A DNA stretch of 64,000 nucleotides from Flavobacterium keumense (lineage in GTDB: Bacteria > Bacteroidota > Bacteroidia > Flavobacteriales > Flavobacteriaceae), in contig NZ_CP092332.1 in NCBI RefSeq assembly GCF_029866485.1, positions 124,001 through 188,000 of the forward strand, given 5' to 3'. Position numbers and translations under genes: made by a program. Numbering within the stretch: the first letter of the stretch is position 1; each line of letters starts with the position of its first letter. The notes beneath the pieces are model-generated. The model saw only the letters and a list, made by a program, of their open reading frames with translations. It was not told the DNA's origin and did no database searches. Below are positions 56,437-64,000 of the stretch, one piece after another.

Positions 56437-57792
56437 TTAAAGTTCAAATTCTTGCCCCATCATAGCAACGGAACAATCGTAGCAGTATTTTTCTTGAATC
56501 TTGATACGAAGTTCATCGGCAGGTTCATTTTCTCCGTGAACGATGAATATTTTTTTAGGTTTCACCTCCAAATCCGAAAGCCAATGCAACAAATCATTTT
56601 GATCTCCATGAGCTGACAAGCCTTTAATTTCGAGAATATTCGCTAAAACGGGATGGTATTTTCCATGTATTTTAATTTCCTTAGCCCCTTCCAATAATTT
56701 TCTACCACGTGTCCCTTCAGCTTGATAGCCTACAATAATAATTGTGGTCTCTGACAACCCAATATAATGCTCTAAATAACTCAACACACGTCCACCTGTT
56801 ACCATTCCGCTAGCCGCAATAACCACTTTAGGTTGTTGATCATAAATAACCGATAGGCTTTCTTGGTAATCGGAAACTAAAAGAAACATTTTATTCATTC
56901 CTTCCAATGCTTCTATCGAAAGTTTATGCCATTTTTTATTATTCGAAAAGATATCTAACGCATTAATTCCCATTGGTGTATCTATAATATACGGGATATT
57001 TGGAATTCGACCTTCTTCTTTCAATTGCCAAAGCAAGTACATCAAGGTTTGCGCTCTTTCAACTGCAAAACTTGGAATAATTAAAGTCCCTCCTCTATCA
57101 ACCGCATTGTTTACATAGGCTTCCAATTCAAATTTAGCATCTGAGGTAGGATGAATTCGATTCCCATACGTACTTTCTAGAAAAACATAATCTGCTTGTT
57201 TGGGTTTGGTAGGTGGAAACATCAAAATATCATTATCGCGCCCAATATCTCCCGAAAACACCAAAATTTGATTTTCAATGTGCAAAGCGATACTACAAGC
57301 CCCCAAAATATGACCCGCATTGCTAAAAACGGCATTAATCTCAGCATCCAAAGGAATTGATTCTTCAATCGCAGCAATTCTGAAAAGAGGAAAAACAGCT
57401 TTGGCTTGATCCACCGTATATAATGGTTCGGCTACTTCGTGTTTAGAGAATTTCTTTTCATTGGCTAAGCGTGCTTCCTCTTCTTGAATTTTAGCCGAAT
57501 CCAACAAAATTAATTTGGTAATCTCTTTAGTAGGACCACTACAATAAATTTTACCTTCAAATCCTTCGGCAACTAATCGAGGTAGCCAGCCACAATGATC
57601 TAAATGTCCGTGAGTCAATAGCACATAATCAATACTCGAAGGCAGAATAGGCAAGGGTTCCCAATTCAGTTCTCGCAACGCTTTAATCCCTTGAAATAAA
57701 CCACAGTCTACTAAAATTCGGACTCCATTACTTTCTATCAATGTTTTTGAACCCGTAACAGTTCCTGCTCCTCCTATAAATCGTATTTTCAT
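56437..57792 (-). CDS. MBL-fold beta-CASP hydrolase (RNA-processing type)
   Basis: I start at ATG 57792 (MKIRFIGGAGTVTGSKTLIE); the longer frame to 57897 overlaps the upstream gene and lacks homology. The 451-residue protein carries the metallo-beta-lactamase metal motif LLTHGHLDHCGWLPRL, FSNAGHILGACSIAL, FSGDIGRDND, the beta-CASP region ESTYGNRIHPTSD to IIDTPMG, and the RNA-specificity tail KIHGKYHPVLANI, GLSAHGDQNDLLHWL, FIVHGENEPADELR. Relatives are CPSF/Ysh1-like ribonucleases. It starts 23 bp after the ATP-cone gene, so the two probably form an operon. Confidence 0.9.
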   Translation of the reverse strand: MKIRFIGGAGTVTGSKTLIESNGVRILVDCGLFQGIKALRELNWEPLPILPSSIDYVLLTHGHLDHCGWLPRLVAEGFEGKIYCSGPTKEITKLILLDSAKIQEEEARLANEKKFSKHEVAEPLYTVDQAKAVFPLFRIAAIEESIPLDAEINAVFSNAGHILGACSIALHIENQILVFSGDIGRDNDILMFPPTKPKQADYVFLESTYGNRIHPTSDAKFELEAYVNNAVDRGGTLIIPSFAVERAQTLMYLLWQLKEEGRIPNIPYIIDTPMGINALDIFSNNKKWHKLSIEALEGMNKMFLLVSDYQESLSVIYDQQPKVVIAASGMVTGGRVLSYLEHYIGLSETTIIIVGYQAEGTRGRKLLEGAKEIKIHGKYHPVLANILEIKGLSAHGDQNDLLHWLSDLEVKPKKIFIVHGENEPADELRIKIQEKYCYDCSVAMMGQEFEL

Positions 57793-57815
57793 CTTTATAA
57801 TTTTAAAATTGGATT

Positions 57816-58646
57816 TTACATATAACGACACAAGTCTGTGACTTCTTTCAGTACATTTTTTATTCGGCTTGGACTGATTCCTATTTTTTCCAAGCAATCG
57901 GAATTATTGATTATTTCTTTGACCAAAATCACATCCAAAATCAATAATTTATCTTTTTCAGCTAGCGATAATGTGGTCAAACAGGTTACTGGATACAGCG
58001 CATTCACATCGTTTTTAGTTTTCAAATTATTATTTTTGGGATAATCCCAACTCATTAAGTTTAAACCCGAACAATTGGCAAATGTTATTGCATCCAAAGT
58101 GAACCGATTATTCGTTACAATCCAACATTTAGTGATATGTTCTCTATCATCAAAAACAGGATGGAATCTTTCTTTCAAATCATTGAATCGTGATAGAATA
58201 TACATAGGCACCTTAACGTCTGAAGCTGCATCACGACCTTGATGAAATTTACATTCCACCATAGCAATGGAATTGTTTTTTTTTAGCAAGACATCAATTT
58301 CATGAGTAACGCATTTCCCTTGCAATGTAAGATTAGTCATTGTTTCAAAATGTTCTGAAGCAAAAAGTCGTGCTATATATTTTTCAAAGAAAAAACCTGC
58401 AGGTCCTAACAATCGAATGGACTCTCTTAAATTGTATCGGGCAGCATGCGCATTAGCCGTTTTTTTTAAAAGTCCAAAAGCCATTTTATAAATTTGCTTA
58501 GTAGTCATTCCTTGAAAAAGCTCTTTTTTAATCTCCTTTAAAATAGAATCTACCACCTGACGTTCTGCACCCGATTTCAAAAGGGAACTTCGGAGTTTTT
58601 CAGGATCAAAATCGACTATATCACCTGAATGTTTTACAATTTTCAT
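57816..58646 (-). CDS. ATP-cone domain protein fused to a restriction-endonuclease-like domain
   Basis: 276 residues. Residues 1 to about 85 are an ATP-cone (MKIVKHSGDIVDFDPEKLRS, SGAERQVVDSILKEI, MTTKQIYKMAFGLLKK), the nucleotide-sensing module of ribonucleotide reductases and NrdR. From about 90 comes an Mrr/RecB-like nuclease fold: FFEKYIARLFASEHFETMTN, HEIDVLLKKNNSIAMVECKF with the ExK pair, and AASDVKVPMYILSRFNDL. A C-terminal helical region ends GISPSRIKNVLKEV. It looks like a nuclease controlled by nucleotide binding and linked to the beta-CASP hydrolase. The biological role is unknown. Confidence 0.8.
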   Translation of the reverse strand: MKIVKHSGDIVDFDPEKLRSSLLKSGAERQVVDSILKEIKKELFQGMTTKQIYKMAFGLLKKTANAHAARYNLRESIRLLGPAGFFFEKYIARLFASEHFETMTNLTLQGKCVTHEIDVLLKKNNSIAMVECKFHQGRDAASDVKVPMYILSRFNDLKERFHPVFDDREHITKCWIVTNNRFTLDAITFANCSGLNLMSWDYPKNNNLKTKNDVNALYPVTCLTTLSLAEKDKLLILDVILVKEIINNSDCLEKIGISPSRIKNVLKEVTDLCRYM

Positions 58647-58705
58647 AACACATCTCTTTATATCTCCTTAAAGGTACGAAATAAATATCATGTGTTTTTA
58701 TTTAA

Positions 58706-58713
58706 TACATTTG
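58706..58713 (+). promoter_or_regulatory. -7 element upstream of the fRMsr gene
   Basis: TACATTTG matches TAnnTTTG and lies 16 bp before the ATG at 58730. No good -33 TTG is evident. Confidence 0.55.
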
Positions 58714-58729
58714 TGAAAAACAAATTTTG

Positions 58730-59185
58730 ATGAACTTTCAAGAATTACAACCAAAAGTAACCGCAATCGTTGCTACTACTCCCCTTTCAAGGGACGAAAA
58801 ATTACAAGCCATCTGCCAATTACTTAACGAGAATGTGGCGCATTATAACTGGGTAGGTTTTTATTTTGCTAATCACGAAAGCAAAACACTGCATTTAGGG
58901 CCTTATGTGGGCGCGCCAACAGACCACACCGTAATTCCTTTTGGCAAAGGTATTTGTGGACAAGTTGCCGAATCCAACTCGAATTTTGTGGTCCCAGATG
59001 TTGCTGCTCAAGATAATTATATTGCCTGTAGTTTTACAGTGAAATCTGAAATCGTGGTTCCTTTATTCGTCAACGGAATCAACATTGGACAAATTGATAT
59101 TGATAGTCATGTTTTGGATCCTTTTACTGTAGAAGACGAACGTTTTTTAGAATTTGTAAATACTGAAATTGCTAAATTATTTTAA
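58730..59185 (+). CDS. Free methionine-(R)-sulfoxide reductase (GAF domain)
   Basis: 151 residues from ATG 58730 (one codon inside the TTG-started frame). A single GAF domain of the fRMsr type: HYNWVGFYFANHESKTLHLG, IPFGKGICGQVAESNSNFVV with one conserved cysteine, DNYIACSFTVKSEIVVPLFV with another, and GQIDIDSHVLDPF. The enzyme reduces free Met-(R)-sulfoxide with thioredoxin, protecting against oxidative damage. The next gene starts 19 bp after its stop. Confidence 0.9.
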   Translation: MNFQELQPKVTAIVATTPLSRDEKLQAICQLLNENVAHYNWVGFYFANHESKTLHLGPYVGAPTDHTVIPFGKGICGQVAESNSNFVVPDVAAQDNYIACSFTVKSEIVVPLFVNGINIGQIDIDSHVLDPFTVEDERFLEFVNTEIAKLF

Positions 59186-59204
59186 TTCCAAAATTAATGC
59201 CCCC

Positions 59205-60152
59205 ATGAAAAAACAAATTCCCACACTATTTTTACTATTAATTTCTTTTTTAGGCCACAGTCAAATCAATTCAAACGACCAAGTTGTATATTTAGATTCC
59301 CTAAAAAGGATTGGTACTATAGAAAATTACAAGTATCTAAGAATAGTTAAAGAATACAAGCTTGATAAAAAGTTATATGATGTCGCTATTTATTACAAAT
59401 CGGGGAAACTCAATATGAGAGGTAGTACAACCGATAAAGATAATTTAAAACTCGAAGGGTCTTGCGTGTATTTTTTTGAAAATGGAAATCGAAAAAAAAT
59501 AGCAAACTATATTAAAAATAAACCCTTTGGAAAAGAATTTGAATGGTACGAAAATGGAGATGTTAAACTAGAATCCGAAGTTATTCAAGATTATAAAGAC
59601 AATACTGAAATTACTAGAATAATTCAATATTGGGACGAAAATAAAACCCAGAAAGTAATTGATGGTGAAGGAGAATATACAGAAAAAGAAACAGACAAAA
59701 AAACTTTTTCAAAAGGGAGAATTAAAAATTATCTTAAAGAAGGTACTTGGATTGGTAATTCTTCAAAATACAAAATAAGTTTTGTAGAAACCTATAACAA
59801 AGGCAAGTTGATATCCGGTGTAAGTACCGACTCGCTTAAATTTCAACGTAATTACAATCAAATTCTAATAAATGCTACCCCTAAAAAAGGAATAGTTTTT
59901 TTTCTTAAATATTTTGGAAGTCAAATTAAAATCCCTGCACAAAAAAACACGATACTTAAAGGCACTATCTATTTATCTTTTACAATTGATAAAAACGGAA
60001 AACTACTGAATGTCAAAACACTAAATAAAGATAATTATGGAATTAGTGATAATGCATTAAAATTAGTCTCTAAATTTGATGAATGGCTACCTGGTTACTA
60101 TAGAGGGGTTCCCATTCAAATAACTAATACGTTCCCAATTACTTTAAAATAA
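59205..60152 (+). CDS. Secreted MORN/YwqK-like protein with TonB-type C-terminus
   Basis: I use ATG 59205, which yields a signal peptide (MKKQIPTLFLLLISFLGHSQ); the longer frame overlaps the preceding gene. The 315-residue product has MORN-like repeats (YYKSGKLNMRGSTTD, YFFENGNRKKIANYIKNKPF, EFEWYENGDVKLESEVIQ). The C-terminal ~70 residues (KGTIYLSFTIDKNGKLLNVK, NALKLVSKFDEWLPGYYRG) resemble a TonB C-terminal domain. No transmembrane anchor is seen after cleavage, so it is not a standard TonB. Envelope-located, function unknown. Confidence 0.7.
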   Translation: MKKQIPTLFLLLISFLGHSQINSNDQVVYLDSLKRIGTIENYKYLRIVKEYKLDKKLYDVAIYYKSGKLNMRGSTTDKDNLKLEGSCVYFFENGNRKKIANYIKNKPFGKEFEWYENGDVKLESEVIQDYKDNTEITRIIQYWDENKTQKVIDGEGEYTEKETDKKTFSKGRIKNYLKEGTWIGNSSKYKISFVETYNKGKLISGVSTDSLKFQRNYNQILINATPKKGIVFFLKYFGSQIKIPAQKNTILKGTIYLSFTIDKNGKLLNVKTLNKDNYGISDNALKLVSKFDEWLPGYYRGVPIQITNTFPITLK

Positions 60153-60206
60153 ATTATTTTTTTAGCATTCTTTCTTCTTTTAATTCATTTTTATAAAAAT
60201 AAATAT

Positions 60207-60214
60207 TACTTTTG
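60207..60214 (+). promoter_or_regulatory. -7 element upstream of rpsO
   Basis: TACTTTTG matches TAnnTTTG, 56 bp before the rpsO ATG, leaving a short leader that could hold translational control by S15; no structure was worked out. Confidence 0.55.
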
Positions 60215-60270
60215 CACCCGTTATACAATAGCTGTATAGCATACATAATAATCATTTAAATAATATTGGA

Positions 60271-60540
60271 ATGTATTTAACTAAAGAAATTAAACAAGAA
60301 ATCTTCGCAAAACACGGAGGAAAAGCTGAGAACACGGGTTCTGCAGAAGGTCAAATCGCTTTATTCACACACCGAATTGGGCATTTAACTGAGCACTTGA
60401 AAAGAAATCGTCACGATTTTAATACAGAACGTTCATTGGTACTATTAGTAGGTAAAAGAAGAGCTTTACTAGACTATTTGAAGAAAAAAGATATCAACAG
60501 ATATCGTGAGATTATCAAAGTATTGGGTATTAGAAAATAA
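60271..60540 (+). CDS. rpsO: 30S ribosomal protein S15
   Basis: 89 residues, the normal length. Signature: FAKHGGKAENTGSAEGQIAL, LFTHRIGHLTEHLKRNRHDF, LVLLVGKRRALLDYLKKKDI, ending YREIIKVLGIRK. It binds 16S rRNA in the small-subunit platform. It has its own terminator, then pnp follows, the order found in most bacteria. Confidence 0.98.
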   Translation: MYLTKEIKQEIFAKHGGKAENTGSAEGQIALFTHRIGHLTEHLKRNRHDFNTERSLVLLVGKRRALLDYLKKKDINRYREIIKVLGIRK

Positions 60541-60552
60541 TCAATATAGAAA

Positions 60553-60580
60553 AGAGGTGCGAAAGTGCCTCTTTTTATTT
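60553..60580 (+). terminator. Terminator between rpsO and pnp
   Basis: AGAGGTGC, loop GAAA, GTGCCTCT, then a T-rich tail. Read-through into pnp may still occur. Confidence 0.8.
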
Positions 60581-60684
60581 TTACACAACAACAAAAAAAG
60601 TTTGGTTTTTCATTGGGATTTTAAACAACAACTACACACAACAACACAACTAATTCCAAAGGTTTAATCAATATTTAAAAATTT

Positions 60685-62829
60685 ATGATTCCACAAGTTT
60701 CAAAAGAAATTATCGATTTAGGAGATGGAAGAAGCATCTCAATCGAAACCGGAAAATTAGCCAAACAAGCTGATGGTTCTGTTGTAGTTCGTTTAGGCGA
60801 CTGTATGCTTTTGGCTACAGCCGTGTCTGCAAAAACTGCCAATCCTGGCGTAGACTTTTTACCACTTACGGTAGACTACCGTGAAAAATTTGCTGCTGCA
60901 GGTCGTTTCCCTGGAGGTTTTTTCAAAAGAGAAGCGCGCCCAAGTGATAGCGAGGTATTGACCATGCGTTTAGTAGACCGTGTATTGCGTCCACTTTTCC
61001 CAGATGATTACCATGCCGAAACACAAGTAATGATTCAGTTAATGTCGCATGACGAAAACGTAATGCCAGATGCTTTAGCAGGATTAGCTGCTTCGGCTGC
61101 TTTAGCTGTTTCTGATATTCCGTTTTACAACTTGATTTCTGAAGTACGTGTAGCACGTATTAACGGAAAATTAGTTATCAATCCAAGTAGAGCAGAATTG
61201 GAACAATCTGACATCGATATGATGATTGGCGCTTCTAAAGATTCTGTTTGTATGGTAGAAGGTGAGATGAAAGAAATTTCAGAACACGAAATGGTAGAAG
61301 CTATTAAATTTGCTCACGAAGCAATTAAAATTCAAATTGAAGTACAAGAGCGTTTAAGAGCAGCTGTAGGTTCTCCAGCTTACAGAACGTATGAAGGTGA
61401 AAAGGAAGACGAAGCGGTTTATGCTAAAGTAAAAGCTGCCGCTTACGATAAATACTATGCCATTGCTCAAGAAGCATCTGCTAAAAGTGAGCGTAGTGAA
61501 AAATTTGCTTTGGTTAAAGATGAAGTTAAAGCGTTATATTCTGAAGAAGAATATGCAGAGAATGCAGATTTAGCTGAATTAGTAAGCAAATACAACTACA
61601 AAGTTCAAAAAACAGCCGTTCGTAATGTAATTTTAGAAAAAGGAATTCGTTTAGACGGAAGAAAAACCACAGAAATCAGACCAATTTGGTGTGAAACAGA
61701 TTATTTACCTTCTGTACACGGTTCGTCTTTATTTACTCGTGGAGAAACGCAAGCCTTGGCAACAGTAACTTTAGGAACCTCTAGAGAAGCCAACCAAATT
61801 GACTCTCCATCAGAACAAGGAGAAGAAAAATTCTACCTGCACTATAACTTCCCTCCGTTCTCGACAGGTGAAGCAAAACCATTAAGAGGGACTTCAAGAA
61901 GAGAAGTAGGTCATGGAAACTTAGCACAACGTGCTTTGAAAAATATGATTCCTGCTGATTGTCCTTACACCATTCGTGTCGTTTCAGAAGTTTTAGAATC
62001 TAACGGTTCTTCTTCTATGGCAACCGTATGTGCTGGAACAATGGCCTTAATGGATGCGGGAGTACAAATGGTAAAACCAGTTTCTGGAATTGCTATGGGA
62101 TTAATCACTGACGGTGAAAAATTTGCTGTACTATCTGATATTTTAGGTGATGAAGATCACTTAGGTGATATGGACTTTAAAGTTACAGGAACTGCTGACG
62201 GTATCACAGCTTGTCAAATGGACATCAAAATCGAAGGATTGCGTTATGACATTATGGAACAAGCGTTGGGTCAAGCACGTGACGGACGTATGCACATCTT
62301 AGGTAAAATCACAGATACAATTGCTACTCCAAGACCGGACGTTAAGAAACACGCTCCAAAAATCATTACCAGAACTATTCCTGGCAACTTCATTGGAGCC
62401 TTAATTGGACCAGGTGGAAAAGTAATTCAAGAATTACAAAAAGCTACTGGAACTACTATCGTAATTAACGAAGTGGACGAACAAGGTGTAGTTGAAATCT
62501 TAGGTACAGATCCAGACGGCATCGCAACAGTATTAGCAAAAATTGATTCGATCATTTTCAAACCAGAAGTAGGCGAAGCATACGAAGTGAAAGTAATCAA
62601 AATGTTAGATTTTGGTGCGGTTGTAGAATACACAGCAGCTCCAGGAAACGAAGTTTTATTACACGTATCGGAATTGGCTTGGGAACGTACTGAAAATGTT
62701 TCTGATGTAGTGAATATGGGCGATGTATTCCAAGTGAAATACCTTGGCGTTGACCCTAAAACTAGAAAAGAAAAAGTGTCAAGAAAAGCACTTTTACCAA
62801 GACCTCCACGTGAGGAGAAAAAAGAGTAA
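60685..62829 (+). CDS. pnp: Polynucleotide phosphorylase
   Basis: 714 residues with the full domain set: first RNase PH domain ([40 protein letters not shown]), helical linker, second RNase PH domain ([15 protein letters not shown] region, then [58 protein letters not shown]), KH domain ([20 protein letters not shown]) and S1 domain ([26 protein letters not shown]). It degrades RNA 3' to 5' with phosphate. It lies 144 bp after rpsO. Confidence 0.98.
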   Translation: MIPQVSKEIIDLGDGRSISIETGKLAKQADGSVVVRLGDCMLLATAVSAKTANPGVDFLPLTVDYREKFAAAGRFPGGFFKREARPSDSEVLTMRLVDRVLRPLFPDDYHAETQVMIQLMSHDENVMPDALAGLAASAALAVSDIPFYNLISEVRVARINGKLVINPSRAELEQSDIDMMIGASKDSVCMVEGEMKEISEHEMVEAIKFAHEAIKIQIEVQERLRAAVGSPAYRTYEGEKEDEAVYAKVKAAAYDKYYAIAQEASAKSERSEKFALVKDEVKALYSEEEYAENADLAELVSKYNYKVQKTAVRNVILEKGIRLDGRKTTEIRPIWCETDYLPSVHGSSLFTRGETQALATVTLGTSREANQIDSPSEQGEEKFYLHYNFPPFSTGEAKPLRGTSRREVGHGNLAQRALKNMIPADCPYTIRVVSEVLESNGSSSMATVCAGTMALMDAGVQMVKPVSGIAMGLITDGEKFAVLSDILGDEDHLGDMDFKVTGTADGITACQMDIKIEGLRYDIMEQALGQARDGRMHILGKITDTIATPRPDVKKHAPKIITRTIPGNFIGALIGPGGKVIQELQKATGTTIVINEVDEQGVVEILGTDPDGIATVLAKIDSIIFKPEVGEAYEVKVIKMLDFGAVVEYTAAPGNEVLLHVSELAWERTENVSDVVNMGDVFQVKYLGVDPKTRKEKVSRKALLPRPPREEKKE

Positions 62830-62863
62830 TCCAATCTTAGTTTACTAAAGGTTTATTGATAGC

Positions 62864-62899
62864 AAAAATCCCGTTCCGAAATAGTGGAACGGGATTTTT
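62864..62899. terminator. Bidirectional terminator between pnp and the recombinase gene
   Basis: AAAAATCCCGTTCC, loop GAAATAGT, GGAACGGGATTTTT. A long perfect stem with A and T tracts at either side. Confidence 0.9.
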
Positions 62900-62917
62900 C
62901 GTTTTTATGAAAAAAAC

Positions 62918-63760
62918 TTACAATGTATCTAAAGGACTTTTTATTGGAGATTTGGCAGCTTTCGTTACTAAAGTATAGGATTCAGTTGATTTTAAAAAAT
63001 TATGGCCTAACAATTCTTGAATACAACAAATATCAATTCCAGATTCGATCAAGTGTACTGCAAAACTATGTCTTAAAATAAATGGAGAAACCGTTTTCTT
63101 TAATCCTGATTTTATAGCGCTTTGTTTCACTATTTGTTGAACACTTCTTCCTGAAAACTGACTTTTATTTTGACCTTCAAACACGTAATTAACAGGTTTG
63201 TATCTTAAATAATATTGCATCAGATAAACTACTAAATTTTCAGATAACATCACTTTGCGTTCTTTTTTGTCTTTAACTTGTCGAATGAAAATAGTCCTAT
63301 TTTTTAAATCAATATCGGTTGTTTTTAAGTTAATAACTTCACAAAGACGTATACCAGTAGAATATAAAAACATAATTAAGCACTTATGTTTTAAATTTTC
63401 AGTTACTTCAATCAATTGTTTTACTTCTTTTAAAGTTAAGAAGTTGGGCTGTTTAATTTCTGATCGTTTAGGATATAAATGGTTTAAATTGATTTTTATA
63501 CCCAATACAAAATCATAAAATTTTGAAATACTAACCAAAATCATTTTTTGATGTGTGCCACTACATTTTCCATTATTTATTTTCCAAAAGATGTAGTTTT
63601 CAATATGTGATATTTCAATTTCTTCAATACAAGAAAATTGCTTTGAAATATAATTAAAAAATAATACCAAATTACTTTGATAGTTTTTAATTGAGGAAGG
63701 ACTATATCTCTGAATTTTTAAACATTCAGCAAAACGCTGCAAGAGATCTTGAATATCCAT
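62918..63760 (-). CDS. XerC/D-type tyrosine recombinase
   Basis: 280 residues. N-terminal SAM-like core-binding domain (LKIQRYSPSSIKNYQSNLVL). Catalytic domain: Arg138 in STGIRLCEVINL, a lysine in the hairpin IRQVKDKKERKVML, Arg230 in SPFILRHSFAVHL, His253 in ELLGHNFLK, and nucleophile Tyr262 in ESYTLV. The usual first histidine of HxxR is Phe227 here, so activity may be reduced or altered. The tail SPIKSPLDTL is typical of flavobacterial integrases. It is the closest intact relative of the broken gene at 21192-22031. A pair of 10-bp inverted repeats lies 39 bp upstream of its start. Confidence 0.9.
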   Translation of the reverse strand: MDIQDLLQRFAECLKIQRYSPSSIKNYQSNLVLFFNYISKQFSCIEEIEISHIENYIFWKINNGKCSGTHQKMILVSISKFYDFVLGIKINLNHLYPKRSEIKQPNFLTLKEVKQLIEVTENLKHKCLIMFLYSTGIRLCEVINLKTTDIDLKNRTIFIRQVKDKKERKVMLSENLVVYLMQYYLRYKPVNYVFEGQNKSQFSGRSVQQIVKQSAIKSGLKKTVSPFILRHSFAVHLIESGIDICCIQELLGHNFLKSTESYTLVTKAAKSPIKSPLDTL

Positions 63761-63798
63761 GGTAATCGATTTGGGTTGGGATTATAAAAATAGAAAAA

Positions 63799-63900
63799 AT
63801 GCGTCAATAAAACAATATTAGAAAAATGAATTTTAGTATTTTATTGATAATAATGAAAGCATAAAAAAACAATCTTGTACTGCAAAATGGATTGACGCAT
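63799..63900. repeat. Perfect 10-bp inverted repeats flanking 82 bp beside the recombinase
   Basis: ATGCGTCAAT (63799-63808) and ATTGACGCAT (63891-63900) are exact inverses. The AT-rich segment between them has no gene. Either an invertible control segment or a recombinase binding pair is possible. From 63901 to 64000 nothing else is recognised. Confidence 0.55.
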
Positions 63901-64000
63901 GTTATTAATTTTGGATTATTTCAATAATTATATTTGAATATTGCAAAAAACCCAAATCTACATTACGTTTCATTTAGTCGCGAATAAATAGAACCGTTAC

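Overview
The window looks like chromosome of a Flavobacterium-like member of the Bacteroidota. The evidence is the low-GC sequence, the type IX secretion/gliding genes gldK-gldL-gldM-gldN, a T9SS type A sorting domain, promoters of the TTG/TAnnTTTG type, and a type II-C CRISPR repeat beginning GTTGTGGTTTGATT. No rRNA or tRNA genes were seen.

Layout. 1-17247 (minus strand) is an accessory surface/secretion region. It holds two paralogous three-gene modules, each a small T9SS-sorted protein, a ~210-residue predicted outer-membrane barrel and a giant tail-fibre-like repeat protein. A lipoprotein-like PI-PLC X-domain enzyme and a third barrel sit between them, and an AraC-type regulator with a membrane-embedded N-terminus lies at the head (17454-18596). 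The left giant gene runs off the window. 18805-22031 is a decayed mobile zone: two small DNA-binding proteins around a palindromic operator, a broken transposase, a broken gene of unknown function and a broken tyrosine recombinase.

22108-30858 is a type II-C CRISPR-Cas locus in an unusual arrangement. cas1-cas2 lie on the plus strand, followed by a REP-associated transposase, then an array of 38 intact repeats plus one interrupted terminal repeat, a dead parDE toxin-antitoxin pair, cas9 on the minus strand (1125 residues, catalytic residues intact), and a divergent tracrRNA. An IS3-family element (30863-32204) sits four bases past the tracrRNA terminator T-run.

32543-62829 is mostly core genome: FemAB/GNAT-like protein, ABC-F ATPase, DUF983, FAD oxidoreductase, the gldKLMN operon, an arginase-fold protein, topA, miaB, a sigma-54 activator, lptE, secG, groES-groEL, DedA, a metal-related TonB receptor cassette, a beta-CASP hydrolase with an ATP-cone/nuclease-like partner, free methionine sulfoxide reductase, rpsO and pnp. 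A second tyrosine recombinase closes the window, beside a short segment flanked by perfect 10-bp inverted repeats.

How parts may fit together: gldKLMN encode the T9SS core that would export the sorting-domain proteins of the left region. The giant repeat proteins have signal peptides, and the complete copy has no recognisable T9SS C-terminal signal, so its partner barrels are the natural candidates for export or anchoring. The strongest candidates for something undescribed are this duplicated barrel/fibre module and the rearranged CRISPR locus with its hairpin-interrupted terminal repeat.
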